A stretch of DNA of 64,000 nucleotides from Nymphaea colorata (GCF_008831285.2 NC_045138.2:62001-126000), one strand, 5' to 3'. Numbered from the stretch's first letter, positions 1-11,050 are shown. The notes: generated by a model not told the origin, from the letters alone. Numbers and translations are program-made.

Positions 1-1206
1 AATGCCAATTCATTATGGAAAAAACAAGCTCAACTTCTTTACTATATCATCTCCAATTGCGTAAGTTTTATGGGTTAGAAAATTATGTAATACTTAATTA
101 AACTTTAGAAAATTATTTATGGTTGAGATTGTCAGGACACAGATTCCTCATGCTGTTGGGGCTGCATATTCCTTAAAAATGGATAAGGAACAAGCTTGTG
201 CAGTGACTTATTTTGGAGATGGTGGCACGAGCGAGGTACTTTACCATAGATCAAACTTTATGTACTGAGAAGCGCTGTGTCTTTCTTAAAGCTGGCACTT
301 TTTGTAATGGAACAGGGAGATTTTCATGCTGCATTAAACTTTGCTGCTGTTAGGGAAGTTCCCGTCCTGTTTATTTGTCGTAACAATGGATGGGCAATCA
401 GTACACCTACATGTGAACAATTTCGAAGTACTCTCCCTATCCTTTCTGTCTCAAAAGCACTTGTAACTGTAATGACTGCATATATCTTACTCCTATCATG
501 TTGCTGGAGCTGCAGGTGATGGTGTGGTTAGCCGTGGGCAGGCTTATGGAATCTGTAGTCTTCGAGTTGATGGAAATGATACTCTAGCTGTTTACCATGC
601 AGTTTGTGCTGCTCGACAAATGGCAATCAGTGAATCCAAACCTGTGCTAATTGAGGTCAAAATCAAATTTTATGGCAAATCCAAGTTCCTAGAATCTGAG
701 TACCTCTGTTGCCTTCCTACTAACTCTATTTCTTTGGCTTCCCAAATTTATTGAGACACCAGGCCCTCACCTACCGAGCTGGCCATCACTCTACTTCTGA
801 TGACTCAACCAAGTATCGTCCAGTAGATGAAATTGAACACTGGAGAAAAGAGCGTGATCCTGTCTCCAGATTTAGAAAATGGATTGATGGTAAGGGATGG
901 TGGACCAATGCAGCAGAATCAGAGCTTCGGAGTGAAATCAGAAAGAAGGTGAAACTATATGTTGCTTTACTCCATTTGGTCAATTTATCTTACTGGCATT
1001 GGCTTCCACTTCTCTCTGACTGGTGATGATTCATGCAGATGTTGAACGCAATTCAGGTTGCAGAGAAGATGGAGAAACCACCCATCAGTGAGATGTTTAC
1101 AGATGTTTATGATGTTCTGCCATCTAACCTTCTCGAGCAGGAAAAACTACTAAGAGAGACAATTAGTAAACACCCACAAGATTACCCACCTGATGTGCCT
1201 GTCTAG
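1..1206 (+). CDS. BCKDHA: 2-oxoisovalerate dehydrogenase subunit alpha (BCKDH E1-alpha), 3' part
   Basis: Mitochondrial thiamine-diphosphate enzyme that decarboxylates branched-chain 2-oxo acids as the E1 component of the BCKDH complex in Leu/Ile/Val breakdown. Six exons join in frame with GT-AG introns: 1-60, 136-235, 316-427, 516-655, 763-948, 1039-1206 (TAG). The ThDP motif is split across exons 2-3: GDGGTSE then GDFHAALN, closing with the CRNNGWAIS asparagines. Exon 5 carries HHSTSDDST, equivalent to the kinase-controlled phosphorylation loop of animal E1-alpha. The C-terminus, [11 protein letters not shown], is typical of the plant protein (Arabidopsis At1g21400 ends almost the same way). 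The N-terminus, transit peptide and early exons lie left of the window; translation enters at [13 protein letters not shown]. No stop or frameshift interrupts the exons, so the gene looks functional. Family identity is certain; exon edges come from reading frame and family alignment by memory. Confidence 0.95.
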
Positions 1207-1904
1207 GTAGAAATGACAATCTTTAACATGCCTTTGTACATCCATTCTTCATTCAAGTACTCGATCGATAAAATATCCTATCCTATTCTAATAAATTCGA
1301 ACAAATATTTTATTTCTTTACGTGATCAATTTGATGAGGAATTTAGTTTAATCTTTTTTCTTGTATAACCTTTCTAAATATCTACAATGTTGGTATGGCG
1401 AACCCTCTAACAGGAGATGCAGTTGCATTGGTTTTTAAGATCGTAGGTCATAAATGCCTCTCTTTCTCCTATATTCCCTTTCCTTTTTTGTTTCTCTGTA
1501 AAATTATTTGTGCCGTTGAATTTCGACTCGCTTTCTTACTGTGTGAAGTTTCGGTTCACCTTATGCGGCTCTCCTGCAACAAGAATATGAGGACCGCAGG
1601 AAAATTCACAGACGACGAGTGTGAGCTGCTAAAGTTGTTTGCTTCAACTGATGAAGTGAACATTTGCAAAACTAATTGTTTCATGCTTGCACCTAGGGTC
1701 TTGTTTATGCACAGGTTGCGCTGCGAGCATTGTGTGTCTGTGTGGCGCACATGTTTGTGGCTAACAGTGGACTAGCATGATGGAATTATTTCTTTTGAAC
1801 GTACGACATGATTTTTCTGCACCTTCACCTATGTGCATTTTCACACTTCTAATATGTAAATCTACATATCAAGTCCGAAGAATCATGAGATAGTGCACAA
1901 TCTT

Positions 1905-1906
<2 letters not shown>

Positions 1907-1955
<49 letters not shown>
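1907..1955. repeat. (TA)n microsatellite
   Basis: About 24 uninterrupted TA units. Confidence 0.95.
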
Positions 1956-1956
<1 letters not shown>

Positions 1957-2086
1957 GTAACCCAACATACCAAGCTTTGATGAGAATCAATGTAAGCCCT
2001 CAATTTCAAGGAAATCAGATGGTAAAAAATAGCTTATACAAATAAAAGGCAAGCTATTCTTAAAAAAAAAAAAGGAATCTGGTGCA

Positions 2087-2277
2087 GGTTGCATTTGATT
2101 ACTGTGGATCTCCTACCCCTCCCTTACCCTCTAATGGGATTTCAAATCGACAATTTTTACATTAAAGGATAGATTTGAAATCCTGAAATCTACAGTTTGA
2201 TATAACTATGGATTTCAGCTATCATGGTTTTGATATTCTTTCGGATATGAGATTTGTAGGGAATCAAATGCAATCTT
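2087..2277. mobile_element. MITE-like element with terminal inverted repeats
   Basis: GGTTGCATTTGATT at the left end pairs with AATCAAATGCAATC at the right end. The body also repeats 'gatttcaaatc'-type words in both orientations. No coding capacity. Target duplication not resolved. Confidence 0.55.
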
Positions 2278-3627
2278 AGGGAAACTCATCTGTTTTCTTC
2301 TTTGTAAAGTATTCCTGATTCTTGAAAAGATCAATTTACATTCTGTATTTGCCATTGAATTTCTCGTTTTTTTTTAATTGATGACCTAGATGATTACATC
2401 AAATTTGATATATGGGGGTCTGATAGCTGCCTCTTTCTCATATGTGTAGTATCCATTATGAGAATGTCCAGTGCCAAAGTCAATGAATGGGTGAGTCATA
2501 AATCCCTAACCTAAAATTGGCTATGTAATGTATTTTATCTGGTAGATTACATGCAAGCATTTTACCAAAAGTTTCTATGGTATCAACCTTGTGTATTTCC
2601 TATTGAAACAAGACCCTAGGTGTTGGGTGGAGGGTTGACGATTGCAAAATGAACTCTTCCATTCAATAGGTAGAGAACATTGCCAAGATTTTGTGATCTA
2701 TTGCCGAATGCCAAACCTATTCCAAATACTAGGACTCAGATAATGGGGATCACTATAATACGTCCTATCAATTGATATTTGGTATGTCGGTATTAATTAG
2801 ATCCAAGATCTGTTATAGAATTGATCATTCAATGAGCATTCTCAACATCATGCCTTGAAGAAGACTCCAACCTCTGTGCTGTTTAACACGGGATTTTGAG
2901 TATCGTGTGTCTACCATTTCACCGTGAAGGCATTTTCAAAGTCAATTGCATTCCATGAATATAATATCTATCTAGTATGATAGATTGCGAGAGAGAAAGA
3001 AAAAAATTTGGTCGCTACCAAACCCTTATATACCAGACTCAATGGAAATCGGTCTTGCATCATTATATTAAGAAGATCCAACGGCAAAAATTTAAGTTGA
3101 AACAAATTGAACTCATGTTGTATTTTGATGATATCAGAATACCCCTTAAAAGGAGGAAACAAGTAAGTTTCAACTCCTTGCCTTTTCTGAGGGGTGTTTC
3201 AATCTTATTAAAATAGAGCTTGATTTCTATCTTTTTTTAATTTAATTTCCATCATTGGGTCACCTTAAAATTGATGATGCAGATGATTCTGAATATCTAT
3301 TTTAATGAATGATACTTCTTGCATGCATGAGATTTGTGTTAAAAGATGCATCACATGATCACCCAAATCCCAAGTAACCTAAACGCTGGAGCTGGTGGAA
3401 GAGAATAACTTCTACTCTCGCCTGTTACCTCTTCTCAAGTTAAAAAACTGTCCAAGAGAGGAAGTTGTTTAATAGGAAGCAGGGAATGTTGAAACTTAAG
3501 TTGGAACCATGTTCTTGGTCGTTAATCTAAATGAAGGAATAAAGTGAAGAATTAGCCCATAGAAATAATAAACAGTAAGAAATTACATACATTCTTCTCT
3601 TCTTTTCTTTTATTTGAAAATAATGTG

Positions 3628-4447
3628 GAGTTAGATCTTGGCATGTAACTTTTTCAAGCTTTATTTGGCCCGCGCAGCGCAGAAGGTTTCTGAAGCCTTT
3701 GTCTAGCCTTTACTCATTCTTAAGGTAGCGGAAGCTTTCATCAATCTTTTGAGACCATGCACTAGACGATGAGTGCTAGGCACTTGGCACATCATCACCT
3801 AAGATTATCCCACAGTAAACCATTGGCAAGCCATGACCATATAAGGTTTTGTCAGAACACCACCATTTCTCTGAGTGTCTATCTACTTCCATATAAAATC
3901 TGGGTAGAGATAGACTTTTATTGGAAGGAAGTTCCCAGTTCCCGACTAGATGTCGTTAAGTAAGGTGGTCGACCATCTACCGGGAGAATTGTCCTAACCC
4001 GTGTGCACCCCTATGAGCATTCAAATATGACGCATGGGGAACCCACCGATTCTCCGACAAGAGACTACTGATGATCATGATGCACTTATATGCTTTTGTC
4101 TTTGCACCATCATACTGCACATTCCAAGTGCATTGATTTCTACTTGACTCAGCATTCGATTGGATCTCACTTACTTCTCAAACAATCCTCAAGCTGGCCA
4201 AGCATCATCCCATACTGTTGGCTTGATCGGGCCAAACATAGTCGATCCGCAACATTTTCCTACCACCAAAATCTTTGATATCCTCAACGTCCTGCCCTGA
4301 GCAAAAGAAAACTTTGCAGTCATTCCCTTTATTTGTTTCAATTGAGCTAACATTCTTCTGCTTGACACACCCATCACGTATCGACTATCTGATTTATCGA
4401 GTGTTTCGCCACTTGTCCATCTCTGGCTCGCCGTCAAGTAGGGCAAT
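3628..4447 (-). mobile_element. Partial small LTR element, minus orientation (left arm of composite)
   Basis: Read on the minus strand, this is the 3' half of the internal region followed by one LTR. About 3628-3970 is the inverted counterpart of the LTR at 4864-5197 and also of 6160-6378. About 4090-4447 is the inverted counterpart of about 5650-6010: both contain GACTGCA-AGTTTTCTTT, then CGACTATGTTTG, then GCTGAGTCAAGTAGAAA. There is no gag, protease, RT or integrase, so it is non-autonomous (TRIM-like). It ends abruptly where the plus-oriented element begins. Confidence 0.75.
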
Positions 4448-4469
4448 GGTCTGTCACCTTACTTAATGA

Positions 4470-4863
4470 TAGGGGTGGGTAACGGGCCGGGTACCTACCC
4501 GGCCCAGTCGGGCCCAGGTTCGAGCAGGGAAAACTGGGTCCTCAGCCAAGCCCGGGCCTAGGTTCGGGCCGAGAAAATCGGGTACCAGGCCCGATGGTGC
4601 GGCCCGGGCCAGCCCGGCCCATTAGTCATTTAAAATATATATATATATATATATTATTTTTTATTGAATAATATGTATTTTATTATTGAAAAATAAATTT
4701 TATATTATAAAAATTTATTTTATAATTTAAAATTATTTTTTTATTGTCAAACGAGGGGGATATCCGGTCGGGCCCGGGCCGGTACCTGAGATATTGGGCC
4801 GGGCTTCGGGCCCGACAGGCCGGGTCTTATTGAGCCTGCCCGGCCCGACCCGATGCCCACCCC
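4470..4863. mobile_element. GC-ended MITE, family A (copy 1), nested in LTR
   Basis: The ends GGGGTGGGTAACGGGCCGG and CCCGACCCGATGCCCACCCC form inverted repeats around an AT-rich core (about 4630-4745). TACTTAATGA occurs directly on both sides (4460-4469 and 4864-4873). The paralogous LTRs at 3940-3970 (inverted) and 6180-6195 have this target once and uninterrupted, which proves an insertion. The 9-10 bp duplication is longer than the 8 bp of hAT elements and fits a Mutator-like class. Confidence 0.85.
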
Positions 4864-5200
4864 TACTTAATGACATCTAATCGGCAACTGGCTTCTGTTG
4901 GGGATTTCCTCCCAAAGAAAGTCTACCCGTCCCTAGATTTCTTATAGAAGTGGATAAGTGCTTGGAGGAATGGCGGTGTTATGGTAGGGCCTCATGGCCA
5001 CGGCTTACCAATGGTCTACTGTGGGATAATCCTGGGTGATGGTGTGCCGAGTGCCTAGCACTCCTCATTTATTTCATGGTCCCAAAAGATTGATGAAAGT
5101 TTCCACTGCCTTAAAAATGAGTTGTGGCTGGTCGAAGGCTTGAGAAATCTTCGACGCCCCTCGGGCCAAATAGGGTTGACAAAGTCAGCCTGTGACAAAG

Positions 5201-5212
5201 TGGTATCAGAGC
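5201..5212 (+). other. Primer-binding site (tRNA-Met initiator type)
   Basis: TGGTATCAGAGC, complementary to the 3' end of plant initiator tRNA-Met as in copia and TRIM elements. It sits just inside the LTR end (...CTGTGACA), the expected place. Confidence 0.8.
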
Positions 5213-5323
5213 AAAATGATTTCTCGAAAAGAAATTAAAAAATGACAATAATGCAAAAAATATAATCAACAACTTGTTCTCAATAATGGTGGCTTGTTGT
5301 TTGTGTCTCATAATTTGGTCAAG

Positions 5324-5387
5324 TTCATTGGATACTGGTTCAAGTGACCTTATTGTTCATTGGATACTGGTTCAAGTGACCTTATTG
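5324..5387. repeat. Perfect 32-bp tandem duplication
   Basis: A unit starting TTCATTGGATACTGGTTCAA occurs twice head to tail without a mismatch, inside the LTR element's internal region. A recent slippage or duplication event. Confidence 0.95.
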
Positions 5388-6397
5388 ATGTTGGCTTGAT
5401 GAAAATCACACTTTTCAAAGATGGTATTTGGGTGTCGTGAGCAAAAAGGCCACGATGAGCCGCTAGCTAAGCAAAATATGGTAAGAGGTCCAATGTGAAG
5501 AAAGGATTGTCCAAGAGGGCATGGGCCCTTAGTGTTGGCATGGGTCGAAGAAGCGAGCATGTCAGGGTACTGAAAGGTGAGTACGGGTTGGCAAAACATT
5601 TTGTAAATTTGATATTTAGTGGTTGTCGGATATGTTTAGAACTTTATTAAGAAAAAACGTAAAATATAACAGAAAAGTGGGAAAAACCAGAAATGGACTA
5701 GAGGCAAAACACTCAATAAGGCAGTAACCGAGATGTGATGGTGCGTCAACGAAAGGAATAAAGAGGATGACTGCAGAGTTTTCTTTCTTTTGAGCCAAAA
5801 CATTGATAGTAGGAGAATGTTGTAGACCGACTATGTTTGTCCTGACCAAGGCAGCAGTATGAGATGATGGTTGGCTAATTTAGACATTATTTGAGAAATA
5901 TATGAGATCTAATCGGACGCTGAGTCAAGTAGAAACCAATGCACTTGGGATGTACAGCGTAGTGATGCAAAGACAAAGTAAGTGTATCATGGTCATCAAT
6001 CCCTTTGAAACGTGCAAGTTCGTCGTTGGGAAATCAGTAGGTTTTCTATGTGTAGCGTTTGGATGCGCACAAAGTGCGTGTGAGTTAGGAGTAATTTTCT
6101 ATACTGCGTTAACAACCGTATAGAGTCACGCGGGACGGGTAAGTGAAAGCTCATCGTTGAGTAAGACGATGGTCGACGCCTTACTTAATAACATCTAGTA
6201 CCAACTGGTTTTGGTTGGAAACCTTCAATCTAGTATAAGATAATCTTAGGTGATGGTCTCGTCTAGCCCACTGTCTCAAATTGACAAAAGCTTTAGCTAT
6301 TTTAAAAATGAGTTAAGGCTAACCAATGCTTGAAAAACGTTCGGTGCGGTACGAGTAAAATAAAGCTTGAAAAAGTATCTTTTATTTGAAAATAATG

Positions 6398-7252
6398 GCA
6401 TATCAAATGGTAGCGCATGATCACTTTAATTAGTTTTGCGGCGAAGGGCTTCACGTTTGCCCTCCCTCTCCCGCGACCGACGAGCCTTAAACCCGCCCGA
6501 CGATTGGGGAACTCCACCGACGACCACCTCCGATCCTTATGTGGCGTCCCCTGTTCTCGTTCTTCCGTCTGTTCTCTCCATAGCCGATGCATTAGGGGCT
6601 GCGTCGGCATGGCTGGCGCAGAGGGACGGTCCTCTCAACAATCTGGTTTCCCCTTGAAAGGGGTTCTCCCTACTTCTTCTTCTTCTTCTTCTTCTTGGAA
6701 AATGCGAGGAATACGTAGAACCTCTATTCCGTTTGCTGCACTCTTTCTCAATCCCTGTTGCCGCATCTCTCTATGCTTCCCAGATTGCTGTGTTCATATC
6801 TATTGCTAGCTTTTTCTTTTATTTACTCTGTTGTTCTCTGTCCCTCCTGCTCTTCAACCGCCGATTGCCTTGTTGTTCATCGCCGCATACTGTCCAAGAT
6901 ACAATCTTCTTTTCAGGACACCAACGAGTAAGTTGGCACAAAGCTTCTGTCAAGTGTTTGTTCTCTGTCAGAGTGCGAGCTTTCTCGCAGACTGGGACGA
7001 AGAGAGGAACTTGATGCTGTTGGAGGGAAAGGAGGAAGAAGTTTCAATGATGGACCCGAACAGATGTTGAACTAGGCATGTAAGCTGAACCAGACAAGCT
7101 GATCAGCAGCGTCACCCTCTGGTAGCAGGGTCAGACGCATTCTTCTGCAGGGATAATCAGTAGTGGATGACAGCCGTTGTCCTGGAGCACGACGTTTGGG
7201 GAAGTGAGTCGAGAGTGGGAAGACTGCCTGCTATGAGTAGGCGTCTCCTGCA
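6398..7252 (+). other. Upstream region / probable 5' leader of the PPR gene
   Basis: More GC-rich than the flanking repeats, with a (CTT)n run at about 6672-6696. Several short upstream ATGs (6436, 6733, 6831, 7167) open short frames in different phases, none resembling a known protein. Most likely promoter plus leader. No clear TATA box could be assigned. Confidence 0.4.
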
Positions 7253-10114
7253 ATGCTCAGGTACTCCTTGCTCTCGATACCTTCCCTTCGGTTTCATGCT
7301 ACTGCTAGATCAATTCATGGCACCCCAATTCTTTTGTGGAGGCTCAAGGACGAAACCAAACTCGGGGAGTCTCAGGTGATCGAGAGGATCGTTAGAATCA
7401 TCATCCATAATCGTGCGGGGGCAATCTCTGGCCTTTCTTTCGAGTTTTCTGTGAAAATCCTTGATGGGGTTGTTGAGAAACTCAAATTTAAGCCGGAATT
7501 GAGTCTTGAGTTCTTTCGATTGGCGAAGAAAGATTCCAAGTTTAGACCACCACCGAGATCATACTGTAAGATAATCCACATTTTGTCTAGGGGAAGGATG
7601 TTCGACGATGCAAGGGCTTTCTTGCATGAGTTGGTGGGAATGTTCAGATCTGAAGTCTCTGATGCTTTCATCTTCAATGAGTTGTTGGATGTATACAGGG
7701 AGTTCTCCTTTTCCTCGATCGTGTTTGATATGCTATTGAAAGTGTATGCTCAGAGGGGCTTGACAAAGAAGGCACTCTACGTGTTTGACAATATGGGAAG
7801 GTTTGGTTTTTGCCCGAGCTTGAGGTCGTGTAATAGTGTTATTGGTTCCTTGGTTCAGAAATCGGAAAATTATGTAGCTTTTCAATTTTATGAGCAAATG
7901 GTCCGGATTGGCATTGTCCCAGATGTGTTTACGGTTACCATGATCGTGGATGCGTATTGCAAGGAAGGGATGGTGGAAAGGGGCCTAGAGTTCATGATGC
8001 AAATGGAGAGGAAAGGATTTGAATTGAACAAAGTTACTTATCATGCGTTGATTAATGGTTATTGTAATTTAGGAGAAACAAATTCGGGGTTTCGAGTTTT
8101 GAGATTGATGGATGATAAGGGCATTTTGCCTGATGCTGTGACTTACAGTTTGCTTATCAAGGGATACTGCAAGGAAGGGAAACTTGAAGAGGCGGAGAAC
8201 TTGCTTTGTGAAATTAAAGAGAAGTATGATATGGTTCGTGATGAGGTTGCATTTGGAACGGTAATAAGTGGTTACTGCAGGAATGGTAAGATGGAAGATG
8301 CCATCAGAGTCCAAGAGATGATGGTACATGAAGGATTGAAGACAAACGTCTTCACCTGTAATCTTTTGATAAATGGATTCTGCAAGCTCGGAAAGCTTAG
8401 GGAAGCAAACCAAGTGATAACTGATATGGTGTTGTCCTGGGGTTTACAGCCAGATTCTTACAGCTATAATGCACTTCTAGATGGGTACTGTAGAAAAGGA
8501 TTGATGGATGTGGCCTTCGAGCTTTGTAATGAAATGCAACAGAAGGGGATTAAGCCAACGGTTTTGACTTATAACACACTTATAAAGGGTTTTTGTCGCA
8601 ATAACAGAATTGATGATGCTGTCAACCTTTGGTATGTGATGAAGAATAGAGGCATCAAACCAAATGAAGTTACATGTAGCACGCTTCTTGATGCCTTTTT
8701 CAAGGTAGGAAACCATGAACGGGCATTAACTTTATGGAATAGGATCTTAAATATGGGGCTTGCAAATGAAATCACCTTCAATACGATGATCAATGGTTTA
8801 TTCAGTATGGGGAAAGTTGTAGAAGCAAATGAGCTCTATGGTAGAATGGAAAACCTGGGATGCTTCGCTGATAGCATTACCTACAGGATACTGATAGATG
8901 GATATTCAAAAGCCGGAAACATTGTTCAGGCTTTTTTGGTTAAGAAGAAGATGGAAAACAATGGGATTTCACCTAGTATTGAGATGTATAATTCTCTTAT
9001 TTCTGGTTTATTTAAGTCTGATAAAAGCAATGAAGTACAGGATATTTTGGTTGAGATGGAAAAAAAGGGATTATCTCCAAATATTGTGACATATGGTGCC
9101 CTCGTTCATGGCTGGTGTAGAGAAGGAAAACTGGAGAAAGCATTTAGCATCTACTTGGAAATGACTAAGAAAGGCTTAACTCCAAACCTCATCATCTTAT
9201 GTTCACTTCTCAGTACTCTTTATAGGTTTGGTAGGATAAATGAAGCGAACATGTTTTTACAGAAAATGGTGGGCGTTGATCTTTCAGTTGGCAGTACAAA
9301 TTGCAGCAAGCTTATCGATCATGGTGGCAGCGAACATGTCATAGAGAAAATCAATGCATTTCTTAATGAAACCGCTGGAACATGTATGCTACCAAAAGTC
9401 ATTTTATACAACATAGTACTTTGTGGGCTTTGTAAGTCCGGAAGGTCAGGGGATGCAAGAAATTTGTTTGTGGAGTTATTGAGAAGAGGCTTTATTCCTG
9501 ATAATTTCACATACTGCACTCTCATCCATGGTTGTGCAACAACTGGCGATGTGAATGAAGCTTTTAAGTTACGAGATGAGATGCTAAATAGGGGCATTAC
9601 CCCAAATATTGTTACATATAACACCCTTATTGGTGGATTGTGTAAATCAGGGAACATTGACAGGGCAGTTAGGCTTTTCACTAAGCTGCGCCAAAAATCT
9701 TTGTCTCCTGATGTAATTAGTTTCAATACCTTGATTGATGGATATTGCAAAAGCGGTCAACTTAGTGAGGCCATTAAGTTGAAAAATGAAATGATTGAGA
9801 AAGGCATTCGTCCAACAGTTGTGACCTACTCTGTGCTGATCAATGGCTTCTCTAAGATAGGGGATATGGAGACTTGTAGGAATCTGTTGGATGAAATGAT
9901 TCAGAGGGGTGTAAACCCACACTATGTGACTTTAAGGACACTATTTCATGGTTGTATCCGAAGTGGGAATGTTGATCAGATCTCAAATCTCTATGGTGAT
10001 ATACACAAGAGAGGTCTTCTGTCGGGTGTACGTGATGATAAACAAAATTGTCTGACTGACAGTATGGAAGCAAAGATGCCTATATGTCAAACTATTCTGG
10101 AAGCTGTATGCTGA
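7253..10114 (+). CDS. P-class pentatricopeptide repeat protein, probably mitochondrial (At1g19290-like)
   Basis: One uninterrupted 953-codon frame, intronless as is usual for PPR genes. PPR proteins bind single-stranded organelle RNA, each 35-residue repeat reading about one base, and act in RNA stability, splicing or translation. The N-terminus MLRYSLLSIPSLRFHATARS is rich in Arg/Ser/Leu without early acids, as in mitochondrial presequences. From about residue 153 to near residue 925 there are about 21 back-to-back PPR motifs of the NxxTYNxLIxGxCKxGxxxEA type, with one weaker stretch around 670-705. There is no PLS pattern and no E, DYW or SMR tail. Conserved blocks before the repeats (KFRPPPRSYCKIIHILSR, and EFSFSS-VFDMLLKVYA) match Arabidopsis At1g19290 as recalled, suggesting orthology. 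The RNA target is unknown. Frame and family are certain; location is inferred. Confidence 0.93.
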   Translation: MLRYSLLSIPSLRFHATARSIHGTPILLWRLKDETKLGESQVIERIVRIIIHNRAGAISGLSFEFSVKILDGVVEKLKFKPELSLEFFRLAKKDSKFRPPPRSYCKIIHILSRGRMFDDARAFLHELVGMFRSEVSDAFIFNELLDVYREFSFSSIVFDMLLKVYAQRGLTKKALYVFDNMGRFGFCPSLRSCNSVIGSLVQKSENYVAFQFYEQMVRIGIVPDVFTVTMIVDAYCKEGMVERGLEFMMQMERKGFELNKVTYHALINGYCNLGETNSGFRVLRLMDDKGILPDAVTYSLLIKGYCKEGKLEEAENLLCEIKEKYDMVRDEVAFGTVISGYCRNGKMEDAIRVQEMMVHEGLKTNVFTCNLLINGFCKLGKLREANQVITDMVLSWGLQPDSYSYNALLDGYCRKGLMDVAFELCNEMQQKGIKPTVLTYNTLIKGFCRNNRIDDAVNLWYVMKNRGIKPNEVTCSTLLDAFFKVGNHERALTLWNRILNMGLANEITFNTMINGLFSMGKVVEANELYGRMENLGCFADSITYRILIDGYSKAGNIVQAFLVKKKMENNGISPSIEMYNSLISGLFKSDKSNEVQDILVEMEKKGLSPNIVTYGALVHGWCREGKLEKAFSIYLEMTKKGLTPNLIILCSLLSTLYRFGRINEANMFLQKMVGVDLSVGSTNCSKLIDHGGSEHVIEKINAFLNETAGTCMLPKVILYNIVLCGLCKSGRSGDARNLFVELLRRGFIPDNFTYCTLIHGCATTGDVNEAFKLRDEMLNRGITPNIVTYNTLIGGLCKSGNIDRAVRLFTKLRQKSLSPDVISFNTLIDGYCKSGQLSEAIKLKNEMIEKGIRPTVVTYSVLINGFSKIGDMETCRNLLDEMIQRGVNPHYVTLRTLFHGCIRSGNVDQISNLYGDIHKRGLLSGVRDDKQNCLTDSMEAKMPICQTILEAVC

Positions 10115-10840
10115 CACTTGGTAACCAATCTATAGGTGGTATTTCAGAAAGCACTCGCAAGTTCAAATTGCTGAAGCTTCTGAAGGTCACATCAGAGCAA
10201 AGCCGTGAAAGATCCACTTTGGCTTACGGTCTAACGCATGTTTGCACAGGGTGTGGTTTATGGCATGGTTCTGAGAGAAAAATACACCCCAATGTCTGTC
10301 AAGTTACTTGAATCTTTTCTGACCTGTTGATTACAGCATGAAAAGATTAGAAAGAGAAACTGCAAGGAAATGTTGACCCGTCTTTCAAGTGAAGCCATTT
10401 CAAAGAGGTTGTGAAATGTGTGCAATTTTCACATAATCATCTCACTATGTGGTAGAAATTTGATCAAGATTGGGGTGTTGAAATAAGGTTTGTCAGACAA
10501 GCTGGAGACAGCCCGCTTGCAAGATGTGCTTCAATTCAATATTCAATGTTAAGTTTTGATTGCATTCGAAGCAAGGAAGCAGTTTCTTGTGAAGAGAGTG
10601 TGGACCACTTATGTGATTATCCACAACCCGACACTCGACAGTGAGCAAGGTAATATAAGCCCAAGATCTATTATTGCTCTTGACAGCCTGAAATTTTTTC
10701 TTCTTTTCTTTTGCAGATTTTTGTTCCACGGAAGTTTCATATTTTGCAGTTATTTTTGTTTCCTACTTTCATGATTTTTTCCCTCCCCACTTAATCACTA
10801 AAACATTCTTATGTTTTAATTATCTGGTCATGCTTCTTGA

Positions 10841-11050
10841 TAAGAATTATTGTCCTAACCATTCGGGCATATCATGCATCCATTCTTTATTTTCTCTAAT
10901 TGCTATTATTTATAAGAATGACTGTCCAAATGATCTGGTATCACATCCCCTCTTTATTTTCTCTAACTACTGTTCTTTATAAGAATGACTGTCCAAGTGA
11001 TCCGGGCTTGTTACTCGTCCCCTCTTTATTTTCTCTAACTGCTATTATCT
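10841..11050. repeat. Three-unit tandem repeat, about 67-72 bp
   Basis: Units begin near 10842, 10914 and 10981 with AAGAAT and share ACTGTCCAA-TGATC, then CCTCTTTATTTTCTCTAACT and GCTATTAT. Units 2 and 3 are closer to each other than to unit 1. Confidence 0.9.

Larger units (their letters stand above)
1207..3606. other. intergenic, E1-alpha 3' flank
   Basis: Presumed E1-alpha 3' UTR (AATAAA at 1289) followed by non-coding AT-rich DNA. It holds a long TA microsatellite and one small inverted-repeat element, listed separately. Open frames at 1395-1775 and 2968-3216 show no recognisable family and no codon pattern like the neighbouring gene. Confidence 0.6.
4448..6378 (+). mobile_element. Small non-autonomous LTR element (TRIM-like), plus orientation
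   Basis: The 5' LTR (from about 4415-4450 to 5197, interrupted by a nested element) is directly repeated, with decay, at about 6160-6378. Shared landmarks in order are CTTACTTAAT-ACATCTA, ATAATC-T-GGTGATGGT, AAAAATGAGTT-GGCT and GCTTGA-AAA. A tRNA-Met-type primer-binding site follows the 5' LTR by a few bases. The internal part is under 1 kb with no polymerase; the longest open frame, 5902-6123, has no recognised domain. Clearly an LTR structure; left LTR limit uncertain. Confidence 0.75.

Noticed and set aside
10841-11050. CRISPR-like array
   Set aside because: Three imperfect head-to-tail units with no spacers, in a plant nuclear context: an ordinary tandem repeat.
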